A stretch of 64,000 nucleotides of DNA. Origin: Xanthomonas translucens pv. cerealis. Its GTDB lineage: Bacteria > Pseudomonadota > Gammaproteobacteria > Xanthomonadales > Xanthomonadaceae. A model generated the notes under the pieces. It saw only the letters and a list, made by a program, of their open reading frames with translations. It did not search any database and had not been told where the DNA came from. A program made the translations under genes and the position numbers. The stretch's first letter is position 1, and the number at the start of each line of letters is the position of its first letter. Shown here piece after piece: positions 1 through 6,828 of the stretch. Location of the stretch: the NCBI RefSeq assembly GCF_006838285.1, contig NZ_CP038228.1, positions 1,240,001 to 1,304,000 of the forward strand, in the 5' to 3' direction.

Positions 1-1
1 A

Positions 2-241
2 TCCATCATTCCCTCCATCAAAATGGAGGAAACAAACACACATTTTGAAGTTGGGCTGGGGCTAGTTTTGCCTAGTAGAGTTGAGACTTCACTCTTCTGC
101 TGCTTTGAGATCGGCCTTTTTACATCATGGCTTATGACCGACTTGGATGAGATAGATGAGAATTTTTGGATCGAGGCTGCAAACTTGAACGATATGAAGA
201 ACGAGTGGGAGAAGGAAATCCTAGGCGGCCGTGCGGGTTGA
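2..241 (+). CDS. Hypothetical protein, possible 3' end of a gene
   Basis: The frame is open from the window edge to a stop at 241, with an internal ATG at 23. The C-terminal part is acidic and helix-like (DLDEIDENFW, MKNEWEKEI), and a good bidirectional terminator follows within 25 bp, which suggests a real gene end. No family is recognised. It may be the 3' end of a gene starting upstream or a short complete gene from 23. Confidence 0.3.
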   Translation, partial: SIIPSIKMEETNTHFEVGLGLVLPSRVETSLFCCFEIGLFTSWLMTDLDEIDENFWIEAANLNDMKNEWEKEILGGRAG

Positions 242-265
242 CGACCTTGTTCAAATTAAAAGAAA

Positions 266-289
266 GGCCCCGACTGGGGCCAACTTTTT
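266..289. terminator. Bidirectional rho-independent terminator
   Basis: A GGCCCC-GACT-GGGGCC hairpin (266-281) is followed by AACTTTTT on the plus strand and by a T-rich run (TTTCTTTT) on the minus strand. It lies between converging frames, so it can serve the plus-strand frame ending at 241 and the minus-strand gene ending at 306. Confidence 0.7.
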
Positions 290-305
290 AATGCGTCAAT
301 TTAAA

Positions 306-698
306 TTAAAGCTTCAAGCCTTCATTGACGGCTTGTCGAATAAGCTCATACCACTTGTCCATCTCGCGCTCATTTCCAAAACTGATCGTCCAATTCGGGT
401 GGTCGATGTCCCGGACATTCACAGTAATCGTTCCCTCATGCTTCGATCGGTGCCAATGTTTATCCCATGAGCGAACATCCGAAAACTGATAAGCCTTTGA
501 GGCGCTGCCCATTTTAAATTTAATGGATGAGCGAGCTGTGGAAATGGCAATAGCAGTGCGCTTATTAAAATGGAATCGCTGATAATTTTCTTTAAAAACC
601 GCACGCTCACCGTGCAGCTTCAAGACCACCACCGATCCAATAACAATAAAAAATGCGCCGCCAACCAACAGGAAGAGAAGAAAAGTCCAGACCGTCAT
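306..698 (-). CDS. Membrane-anchored hypothetical protein (DUF4755-like?)
   Basis: The 130-residue protein has one N-terminal hydrophobic segment (about residues 4-27) and then a soluble domain rich in beta-type and aromatic residues (FSDVRSW, HPNWTISF). It ends in an amphipathic helix (EMDKWYELIRQAVNEG). This layout resembles the small phage- and plasmid-borne DUF4755 proteins, but that match is from memory and weak. A GGAA sequence sits about 6 nt before the ATG. The gene lies 42 bp downstream of the lipoprotein gene on the same strand, so the two probably share a transcript. Function is unknown. Confidence 0.6.
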   Translation of the reverse strand: MTVWTFLLFLLVGGAFFIVIGSVVVLKLHGERAVFKENYQRFHFNKRTAIAISTARSSIKFKMGSASKAYQFSDVRSWDKHWHRSKHEGTITVNVRDIDHPNWTISFGNEREMDKWYELIRQAVNEGLKL

Positions 699-740
699 CG
701 AAGTTCCAAAGCGGATGAGGGGATACCAACGAGCAGGGTC

Positions 741-1052
741 TTACTGGACGCGACCAGTCACCTTCCAAACGCCGCCCACTTGGCTGAAGGTGTAGACACC
801 GTCCATCTCATTGCCGAACTTTCGGCCCATGGCTGTGACTTCCGCACTCACATCGCAAGAAAAGCTGGGTGCGCCTTCTGCCTTCGTGCACTTGCCACTC
901 TTGAAGTCCTCGATCCTGGCGTCGTCGCTGCCGTTGTCTTTCACATATTGCAGAAATGCATGCTCTCTCTCCGTTTGAGCCGGACCGCCTCCTGAGCAGG
1001 CTGTCAGCCCCGCAATGAGCAAGGAAATGAGGGAGACACGGAACTTCGACAT
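741..1052 (-). CDS. Small lipoprotein
   Basis: The start chosen is the ATG at 1052, giving MSKFRVSLISLLIAGLTAC. This is a typical type II signal peptide with lipobox LTAC, so the mature protein should begin at that cysteine and be membrane-anchored. AAAGGA lies about 7 nt upstream of this ATG. An upstream ATG at 1085 would add 11 residues and spoil the signal. The mature domain has a Cys pair (GKC, FSC) and ends in a strand-rich region (GVYTFSQVGGVWKVTG) similar to lipoproteins of conjugative and integrative elements. It is divergent from the XRE gene and shares the palindromic operator region with it. Confidence 0.7.
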   Translation of the reverse strand: MSKFRVSLISLLIAGLTACSGGGPAQTEREHAFLQYVKDNGSDDARIEDFKSGKCTKAEGAPSFSCDVSAEVTAMGRKFGNEMDGVYTFSQVGGVWKVTGRVQ

Positions 1053-1117
1053 GGTTGGTCCTTTGCCTTGGGTGGGTGCAACCACAAGGGTTGCAACGAA
1101 GCAAAAGATACGCTAAA

Positions 1118-1160
1118 CGTAACATACGGGCAACGTAATTTACGAGCAACGTAGCTTACG
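1118..1160. promoter_or_regulatory. Three-palindrome operator array (CGTA-N3-TACG, 16-bp period)
   Basis: Three palindromes CGTA-NNN-TACG lie at 1118-1128, 1134-1144 and 1150-1160, spaced exactly 16 bp apart, with related flanks (GCAACGTA). They sit between the divergent lipoprotein gene and the XRE gene, 14 bp before the XRE start. Such arrays usually bind a helix-turn-helix dimer, and the adjacent XRE protein is the obvious candidate. The palindromes are seen directly; the binding partner is inferred. Confidence 0.75.
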
Positions 1161-1174
1161 TTCATCCTTGGGGC

Positions 1175-1516
1175 ATGACTTCTCCCAACGCCCGCAGTGT
1201 TCGTGTCGTCTTCGCCGCCCGTATGAAGAAGCGGAGGAAGACACTTCGGCTCAGCCAAAAGGCCTTAGGAGTGCTCATGGGACTACCAGAAGATGTCGCA
1301 GGCGTTCGCATCAATCGATACGAGCGGGCAGTGCATGAGTGCGATAGTGAGACGGCTCAGAAGATGGCTGACGCCCTTGGCGTCTCGCTTGCCTACCTCT
1401 ACGCAGAGACAGACGAACTGGCAGAAATGATCCAAGAATTTTCCAAATTGACGCATAGTGAGCAGCAAGAGCTGTTGTTAAGCTTGAAGGGAAAAAGGCA
1501 CATTTCGAGCAAATAA
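1175..1516 (+). CDS. XRE-family HTH transcriptional regulator
   Basis: The 113-residue protein has an N-terminal helix-turn-helix of the Cro/C1 type: RLSQKALGVLMGLP as helices 1-2, INRYERAVHECDSET in the recognition region and AQKMADALGVSLAYLYAE closing the fold. A C-terminal helix (about residues 80-105) may mediate dimerisation. It is preceded by the CGTA-N3-TACG operator array, which suggests autoregulation and control of the divergent lipoprotein gene. The next gene starts 15 bp downstream on the same strand, so the regulator and the nuclease-like protein form one unit. The ATG at 1175 has a poor ribosome-binding site, and an internal ATG at 1223 is a less likely alternative. Confidence 0.85.
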   Translation: MTSPNARSVRVVFAARMKKRRKTLRLSQKALGVLMGLPEDVAGVRINRYERAVHECDSETAQKMADALGVSLAYLYAETDELAEMIQEFSKLTHSEQQELLLSLKGKRHISSK

Positions 1517-1531
1517 AAAGGAAAATGAAAA

Positions 1532-2557
1532 ATGGATCTTTTTAGTCCAGTCGTTCCAGCTGACAAACTACACTCTAACTTCGTGAATGTTATCAAGCCT
1601 TCTCGCATAGGCGAAAGAGCAGTTGTCCAGGGTTGGGCAGAGGGATTTCCTGATCGAGATGGAAAATTCATCAAGGAATTTCAGACAACGTTCAATTCGT
1701 CCTTTTGGGAAATATACCTCCATGGTGTTTTTAAGGACTATGGATTTAAAATGGATTGGACAAAAGCTTCGCCAGATTTCCATTTGATAACTGCAAATGG
1801 TGAAGTCATTGTGGAGGCGGTGACTGCAAACGCTTCAAGCGGCTCTATCGCTGAATGGGAGAAAAAAGCGCCGATGACGAAAGAGGTTCTGGACAAGAAT
1901 TTTTGGCCCCTTAATAGAGAGGCAATGATTAGATTGTCCAACGCACTTTCAAAAAAATCGCGCAAATACACCGATGTCTATTCAAAGCTTCCTCATGTTA
2001 AAGGGAAGCCATTTGTCATTGCTGTTGCACCTTTCGAACAGCCGGATTTTCAGTTTCAATATGATCGGCCTATTCGCGCACTCCTTTATGATGATTATGT
2101 TGACGAAACTGCCTTTTTGAAAGAGCCCCACCTGTATCCGAACGGCCCACCTAGCGTGGCACTGGGTTCAATCGAGAAAGATAACGGAGCCACCATTGAT
2201 TTAGGTATTTTCTTAGATGACCAATGGGAGGAAGTTAGCGCCGTTATTTTCTCCTGTGCAGCAACATGGGGAAAGGCGGTTGCTATGTCTAGTCATCCTG
2301 CTTTGGGCTTCATCAATACAACTTGGGGAGGACCAAAAGGGCCTTATCCGCAAAGCGCCTCAATAGGTAAGCCTTCGGAGAAAATAACGGATGGGTTGCA
2401 GATTTTTCACAATCCTTACGCTAAATATCCGTTAGATCCTGCTGTATTGAGAGGGCCACGTGTGGTTCAACACTATCAAATTGCAGAGGGCTATGTGCAT
2501 GAAAATCACGACAACTGTCTTCAATTTAGAAATACTTTTTCCATAAATCTAAAATAA
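1532..2557 (+). CDS. Nuclease-like hypothetical protein (possible PD-(D/E)XK fold)
   Basis: The protein has 341 residues and a good Shine-Dalgarno (AGGAAA, 15 bp after the XRE stop). The segment around residues 57-97 has a spacing like restriction-type nucleases: helix glutamate E60 (FWEIYL), then SPDFHL with D82, then VIVEAV with E95. The usual lysine two residues after the last acidic residue is replaced by V97, so it is a variant or inactive version. The rest carries no family signature I can name; GPPSVALGSIE and WGKAVAMSS may be conserved cores. Cotranscription with an XRE regulator recalls controller-regulated restriction genes or toxin-antitoxin pairs, but neither is demonstrated. Confidence 0.6.
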   Translation: MDLFSPVVPADKLHSNFVNVIKPSRIGERAVVQGWAEGFPDRDGKFIKEFQTTFNSSFWEIYLHGVFKDYGFKMDWTKASPDFHLITANGEVIVEAVTANASSGSIAEWEKKAPMTKEVLDKNFWPLNREAMIRLSNALSKKSRKYTDVYSKLPHVKGKPFVIAVAPFEQPDFQFQYDRPIRALLYDDYVDETAFLKEPHLYPNGPPSVALGSIEKDNGATIDLGIFLDDQWEEVSAVIFSCAATWGKAVAMSSHPALGFINTTWGGPKGPYPQSASIGKPSEKITDGLQIFHNPYAKYPLDPAVLRGPRVVQHYQIAEGYVHENHDNCLQFRNTFSINLK

Positions 2558-2606
2558 GCCGTCAATTTTCCTAGTTGCAATTTTAGATTTTCAAGCGCGT
2601 CGTGTT

Positions 2607-2640
2607 GATGAGGAGGAACACCTCCTCATCTCTTTGTTTT
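2607..2640 (+). terminator. Rho-independent terminator
   Basis: A perfect 10-bp stem (GATGAGGAGG / CCTCCTCATC, 2607-2630) with an AACA loop is followed by TCTTTGTTTT. It is placed 50 bp after the stop of the 341-residue gene and separates it from the converging membrane-protein gene. Confidence 0.8.
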
Positions 2641-2669
2641 GAAGCGCTGGCACAAGCGCCGAAGCGTCA

Positions 2670-3485
2670 CTATTCGCCTGTGCTTACTTGAAGCTCTTCA
2701 AGAAGGGCTTTGAGAATATTCGCAGAGATCAGCTCTCTGAATATGGTATAGAAGAACCAAGCGCACCATAGTGAGATGACGAAGGCGAACAGCGATGCAT
2801 TACGTTGCTTAGGCACTTCTTTTGCTAAATGCGATTTGAGAATGGGATCTGCCCAGACGTCGCAAAGAATTTTAAGGTCTCTTGGATCGAATGTTGGAGG
2901 GACGACTTGTTTGTCGGCGGTGTTTTTGCATTGTTCGATCGTTAATACATCGCTTTTGGTTGAGAGAAGCCCCAGAGTCTTCGCCTCATTTTCTGAAATG
3001 AAAAGGTTCGTATCTGTCTCTTTTAAGGTGACTAACAGTCTGTCCTGGGTGGCAATCGTGCCTAGGATGGCTGCGAGAAGAATAGACCCCACGAATGCGA
3101 TAGATGGCAAAATCAACCACCACTTAGAATGAACTCTTTTGGGGTGAATGACGTGGGTTTTGAGGTCAAACGCCCAGCCTGCGTGTCCAATCAATTTTAG
3201 CGGGATATTGTGTAAGTCCGCGAATCCAATCAGGGCTTTGGCGTCTTTTAGCGTCTGGACGCGAATATGGTGTTCCATTCGAAACGCAGCCAAAGCAGAA
3301 TGGTCTGCCAAATTTTTGCGAATGACCGTGTCTTCAATGTCGTCTTTGCTGATAAATAATCGCAAGACACGGGTATTGATAGGATGAAGAGAGCCTGAGC
3401 GCCAGCATGTAAATGCAGCTGCCAACAGAAAAACGATGATAGAGCCAGCTGCGATTTCGCCTGTTAAAAATTTAAGCCATTCCAT
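2670..3485 (-). CDS. Three-TM membrane protein of unknown function (DUF6216-like?)
   Basis: The 271-residue protein has hydrophobic segments at about 12-28, 127-147 and 231-253. Between the first two is a cytoplasmic-type domain with a charged helix (DDIEDTVIRKNLADHSALAAFRM); between the last two is a domain with two cysteines (EQCKN, ILCDV). This outline resembles the DUF6216 proteins of xanthomonad mobile elements, but I cannot confirm it. The gene is solitary, converging on the nuclease-like gene and divergent from the relaxase region. No enzymatic motif is seen. Confidence 0.6.
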   Translation of the reverse strand: MEWLKFLTGEIAAGSIIVFLLAAAFTCWRSGSLHPINTRVLRLFISKDDIEDTVIRKNLADHSALAAFRMEHHIRVQTLKDAKALIGFADLHNIPLKLIGHAGWAFDLKTHVIHPKRVHSKWWLILPSIAFVGSILLAAILGTIATQDRLLVTLKETDTNLFISENEAKTLGLLSTKSDVLTIEQCKNTADKQVVPPTFDPRDLKILCDVWADPILKSHLAKEVPKQRNASLFAFVISLWCAWFFYTIFRELISANILKALLEELQVSTGE

Positions 3486-3699
3486 TTTTTGTAGCTGCCC
3501 TCTGGTTGTGATCGGTGGTTTTTTATTTCTTGCAACTGCTTGGGGAGTATTATCGAGATCGAATTATTTCTCAATCCGTACAGGTTTCGTTCATTTTCAT
3601 TTGAGGCTTGTCCGCAGCTATTGGTAACTTGCGGCTTATGTTTTCTATTTATATCTTCTAATCCTCTTTGTGGATATCCCAAAATAGAGAGAGCAAGGG

Positions 3700-3830
3700 C
3701 CCACATATGGTTATTTGCTTCGCAAAAACCGTGGGCATCGCTTTCGCGATGAGAAGCCGTCTCTTTCGAGACGAATGAGTCGTGGTCTCATGCGAATAAC
3801 GGCAAAAAACACCGTGACGTATCTCTCCAA
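3700..3830. other. Candidate origin of transfer (oriT) with twin hairpins
   Basis: The 430 bp before the relaxase contain no credible gene. They include two adjacent hairpins with the same TTTC loop: CATCGC-TTTC-GCGATG (3736-3751) and CGTCTC-TTTC-GAGACG (3758-3773). Imperfect direct repeats of GCAAAAA...CCGTG occur on both sides (about 3722-3732 and 3802-3815). Relaxase genes of the MobQ type commonly sit beside their oriT. No nick-site consensus was recognised, so the call rests on position and structure. Confidence 0.45.
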
Positions 3831-3914
3831 TTTACAATCGTCCTTATCATCTAGACGGACAAGCAATTCGCCATTTTGATATTCCCACTATCAACCAACC
3901 TCAACCGGGAATTA

Positions 3915-5525
3915 ATGGCAATTTATCATGTCAATATCAAATCGTTTAGTCGTGGCAAAGGTCAATCATCAGTGGCGGCGGCCGCTTATCGTGCAGGGAT
4001 CAATCTGCGGGATACAACTCACAAGACAACGCACAAATATGGGAAAAGATCGGGCGTTGTTTCACAACAAATGCTTGCTCCCGATGGGGCACCGAGATGG
4101 TGTCTCAATGTTCGAAGCTTCTGGGATATTAATGAGCAGCAAGAAACGAGAGCAAATGCTCGCGTGGCGAGGGAAGTCGAAGTTTCCTTGCCAAACAGTT
4201 TAGACGCTCCACAGCGCAGAATGCTTGCGGTTGCACTTGGCCAGCTGCTTGTCGATCGTTATCAAGCTGCTGTGCTGGTGGCTGTTCACTCACCTGGTCG
4301 AAGAGGGGACCAGCGAAATCATCATGTGCATCTTCTCGTCTCAGCCCGAAAGGTCGATGCCAATGGACTAGGGGAGCGGGCCTGTGCCGAGTTAGATGCA
4401 AGGCAAGGGGCAGGGGCCACTGAGATGAAGATCCTTCGTGGGAAGATCGCATCCACCATCAATGCGCATCTCATTATGGCTGGTGTCGAAGCAAGAGTGG
4501 ACCACCGAAGACTCAAAGCTCAGGCACGAGATGCTTTCAAGCAAGGCGATTACGAGAAGGCCAGAGCACTCACCAGGGCGCCGAAAAAGCGCATCTCTCG
4601 TGGGGAATTCTTCCAAGCTAAGCGTCATTATAAAGCTGTGGTCTTGGGAGAAAAGGTAACACCAGCGGATCGACGCTTTGCTCAAATTTTAAAAGAGTGC
4701 CAGTCTTCCCGGGAAAACCGTCTAGTCCATAATGTGCCAGCCAGCCACAGTCATGAAGCAGCGCTTCGTGATCGAGCCAGAGAGAAAGGGCAGGGGAGCT
4801 TTGCTCGGCAGGAGAGTCGTCATTTTGATGGCCAACCGTATCCCAATGGCCAGAGACAAAGTCAGCAGGTTCTAAACCGTATCCATACTCGATATAGCCC
4901 ATTGACCAGACAAGCCAGCAAAGTCACACGATTGGCGAGAGCAACAGGCAAAGGCGCAGATATTTTAAATGAGCAAGCGGAGCTGATTGAGCAATGGTTA
5001 GAAGCGCAGCATGAAACCGCTCGGCAAGCATTGGATATCCTCAATAGCATCCCTGGCATCCAAATTGAAGACTGCTTTAACCAAGCCTATGAAGCCCTAC
5101 TGTGTCGCAGAGTAGATCACTACGCGACAAAGCCATTTCTCTTCGAGGATACGGAGCTGCTGGGTAAAGCAATGGTTCGCTATGCGAGGATGCTGGTGAG
5201 CCCCTACCGCGCCCAGTGTGATCACCTCGCTGCAAAGGCCAGGCTATCGGAATTCGAGGGTGAGACGCCTACGGCTAAGTCAGCTTTGGCTGCTCGTCAG
5301 GCTCAGAAAGCAAAGCACATGGTTTCTAAGCGATTCATGAATTTTAGAGAGGGGCGGACTAAAAATGCACGAACTGCCATGAATGAGGCAAGGGAAAGTT
5401 TTGAGAAGAACTTTAAAGTGGGCCTGCCCGTAATGCAGAGTCCGCAGGAACATCGCTCGAACAATGCCTCAAATTCTAGCGAGTCCGGCCAGTGGCAACT
5501 TCGGTTCAAGCCGCCGAGATTATGA
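3915..5525 (+). CDS. mobA: MobA/MobL-family relaxase
   Basis: Relaxase of 536 residues, using the ATG at 3915 (MAIYHVNIKSFSRGKGQSSV), the usual start of this family; an in-frame ATG at 3876 would add 13 residues. Visible motifs are AAAAYRAG (residues 21-28), H125 in AVHSPG and the metal-binding histidines of NHHVHLL (H137, H139). These mark a MobQ-type single-strand nickase that cuts oriT and pilots DNA during conjugation. The C-terminal half is long, charged and helix-rich, with no primase or helicase motif seen. The upstream hairpin region is the likely oriT. It supports calling the island mobilizable, with transfer machinery supplied by another element. Confidence 0.9.
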   Translation: MAIYHVNIKSFSRGKGQSSVAAAAYRAGINLRDTTHKTTHKYGKRSGVVSQQMLAPDGAPRWCLNVRSFWDINEQQETRANARVAREVEVSLPNSLDAPQRRMLAVALGQLLVDRYQAAVLVAVHSPGRRGDQRNHHVHLLVSARKVDANGLGERACAELDARQGAGATEMKILRGKIASTINAHLIMAGVEARVDHRRLKAQARDAFKQGDYEKARALTRAPKKRISRGEFFQAKRHYKAVVLGEKVTPADRRFAQILKECQSSRENRLVHNVPASHSHEAALRDRAREKGQGSFARQESRHFDGQPYPNGQRQSQQVLNRIHTRYSPLTRQASKVTRLARATGKGADILNEQAELIEQWLEAQHETARQALDILNSIPGIQIEDCFNQAYEALLCRRVDHYATKPFLFEDTELLGKAMVRYARMLVSPYRAQCDHLAAKARLSEFEGETPTAKSALAARQAQKAKHMVSKRFMNFREGRTKNARTAMNEARESFEKNFKVGLPVMQSPQEHRSNNASNSSESGQWQLRFKPPRL

Positions 5526-5538
5526 GATTGTGAGTCGT

Positions 5539-5573
5539 AAAAAATGGCGAGGTGGGTTATCTCGCCATTTTTT
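5539..5573 (+). terminator. Rho-independent terminator after the relaxase
   Basis: A 13-bp stem (AAAAAATGGCGAG / CTCGCCATTTTTT) with a 9-nt loop starts 13 bp after the relaxase stop. The A and T runs on both sides make it potentially bidirectional. Confidence 0.8.
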
Positions 5574-5582
5574 ACTAGTCAC

Positions 5583-5610
5583 TTGACCTCTTCGCGTAAG
5601 CAGTTATATT
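5583..5610 (+). promoter_or_regulatory. Sigma-70 promoter for a probably leaderless gene
   Basis: TTGACC (5583-5588) and TATATT (5605-5610) are separated by 16 bp. The ATG of the next gene begins at 5617, just where transcription would be expected to start, and no Shine-Dalgarno lies before it. A leaderless mRNA is therefore likely. Confidence 0.6.
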
Positions 5611-5616
5611 TTTTAA

Positions 5617-5853
5617 ATGAAAACTAATTTAAGCGAAGTGGAAAAAGAGATCTGGGTAATCGCCTATAAGAGGGCTCTTTCTTTTCACGAACCCAGCAAT
5701 GCGTCGGCGCTGGCAGATGAGGCTTTGAAAATCTATCACGAATCGGTTGGCTTTGGCTCCGATGATAAAGTTCAGCCTCAATCTAGAATACTTGGCTGGC
5801 CTGGGCTAATCATGTATGACAAAGAACTTTTCTTTATCAAGCCGAGTGGTTGA
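5617..5853 (+). CDS. Small hypothetical protein, 78 aa
   Basis: This short soluble protein has a helical first half (LSEVEKEIWVIAYKRALSF, ASALADEALKIYHESV) and ends in hydrophobic strands (GLIMYDKELFFIKPSG). It has its own sigma-70-like promoter and follows directly on a terminator, so it is an independent unit. It converges on the PD-(D/E)XK gene with 3 bp between stops. No family is recognised. Helical small proteins of this kind in islands are often annotated only as hypothetical. Confidence 0.5.
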   Translation: MKTNLSEVEKEIWVIAYKRALSFHEPSNASALADEALKIYHESVGFGSDDKVQPQSRILGWPGLIMYDKELFFIKPSG

Positions 5854-5856
5854 TTG

Positions 5857-6789
5857 CTATTTAAAGGTTGAACCTCTTTTTCTACGCCAGTTGTCAAGAT
5901 TTTCTTGGGAAAAATCAAAAGATGACGGAGGAATCAATACTTCGAGCTTTTGCTCGGGTGATCTCTCAGGTGGGGCTGATGGACTAAAAATCGACTTCAA
6001 ATCGTCTGTTGTTGATACAACTTTAAATGTAGTCCCGGTGTTTGATAGAACGATTGCGTGCAAATCAAGAGCTTCGCCATCGGCGATATCGGTTAGAGTA
6101 TTAATATAACTCTCAAATTCGTCGAGCGGCAATCCAAGTGGAGTGGCTGAGACAACATGAAATTTTTCATTAATTTTTTTAACTGAAAACGCACAAGAAG
6201 TTTCATGAAATATTTTTCGAACGGGTATCGCTCGCGCTCCTAATAACGTTCCGTTGACCGTGCTACCAATTCGGAAATCGTTGTTGTTCCACTTCAACAT
6301 CCCTTTCCCCTTGGCCGGACCTTCGGGGTCAAATAGGTCTAAGCATGCCACCATATAAGGTTCCAAAACCGCCTCGCCAGTGGCAATTCCACCAGCGGTC
6401 CACGGGTTCCAATAAGAAACGTGATGGCAAGAAATGGACTTCAAAAAGAAATCGAGAAGCTGGTCTCGCTTATCCTTGGGTCTATTTTTTTCTGATGCAT
6501 CTGCTAGTTCTTCCCACAATGTTCGGAGGGAAGCGTAGACTACTTTCTCTTTATATTTTCCCTTTTCTATCCATTCTGTGGGAACTTCATCTCTGCCGGA
6601 TTTAACTTCAATCAAATAATATCTTTCGCCGGAGGAATAAAGAAGGTCTCCCAGCGCGGACTCTGCATTGCCATCCATTTTGACGAAGCCAGGTGGGAAC
6701 GTCTGTGGAAGGGCAAAGCCTTTACAATTGATCCACTGCGCATCGCGCAACGCAGTCACAACGGTGTCTTCCCAAAGTTTTGCGGCCAT
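5857..6789 (-). CDS. PD-(D/E)XK nuclease-fold protein
   Basis: The 310-residue protein carries a clean PD-(D/E)XK-type core: helix glutamate E7 (LWEDTVV), D48 in ALGDLLYSSGE and E61-V-K63 in YYLIEVKSG. These are the metal- and catalysis-associated positions of restriction-endonuclease-like folds, and all are present. The remainder (residues 100-310) has no recognised domain, and the C-terminus is proline- and charge-rich. It lies 39 bp downstream of the integrase on the same strand and may share its transcript. This place, next to the integrase, is typical for accessory cargo such as defence genes. Biochemical role is unknown. Confidence 0.7.
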   Translation of the reverse strand: MAAKLWEDTVVTALRDAQWINCKGFALPQTFPPGFVKMDGNAESALGDLLYSSGERYYLIEVKSGRDEVPTEWIEKGKYKEKVVYASLRTLWEELADASEKNRPKDKRDQLLDFFLKSISCHHVSYWNPWTAGGIATGEAVLEPYMVACLDLFDPEGPAKGKGMLKWNNNDFRIGSTVNGTLLGARAIPVRKIFHETSCAFSVKKINEKFHVVSATPLGLPLDEFESYINTLTDIADGEALDLHAIVLSNTGTTFKVVSTTDDLKSIFSPSAPPERSPEQKLEVLIPPSSFDFSQENLDNWRRKRGSTFK

Positions 6790-6828
6790 TGATTAATCCA
6801 TTAAAAGTAGTGCGGGAAATGGTGGGTG

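Noticed and set aside
3540..3752. Small frame with hydrophobic residues before the relaxase
   Set aside because: No ribosome-binding site, cysteine- and serine-rich chance composition, and it overlaps the candidate oriT hairpins.
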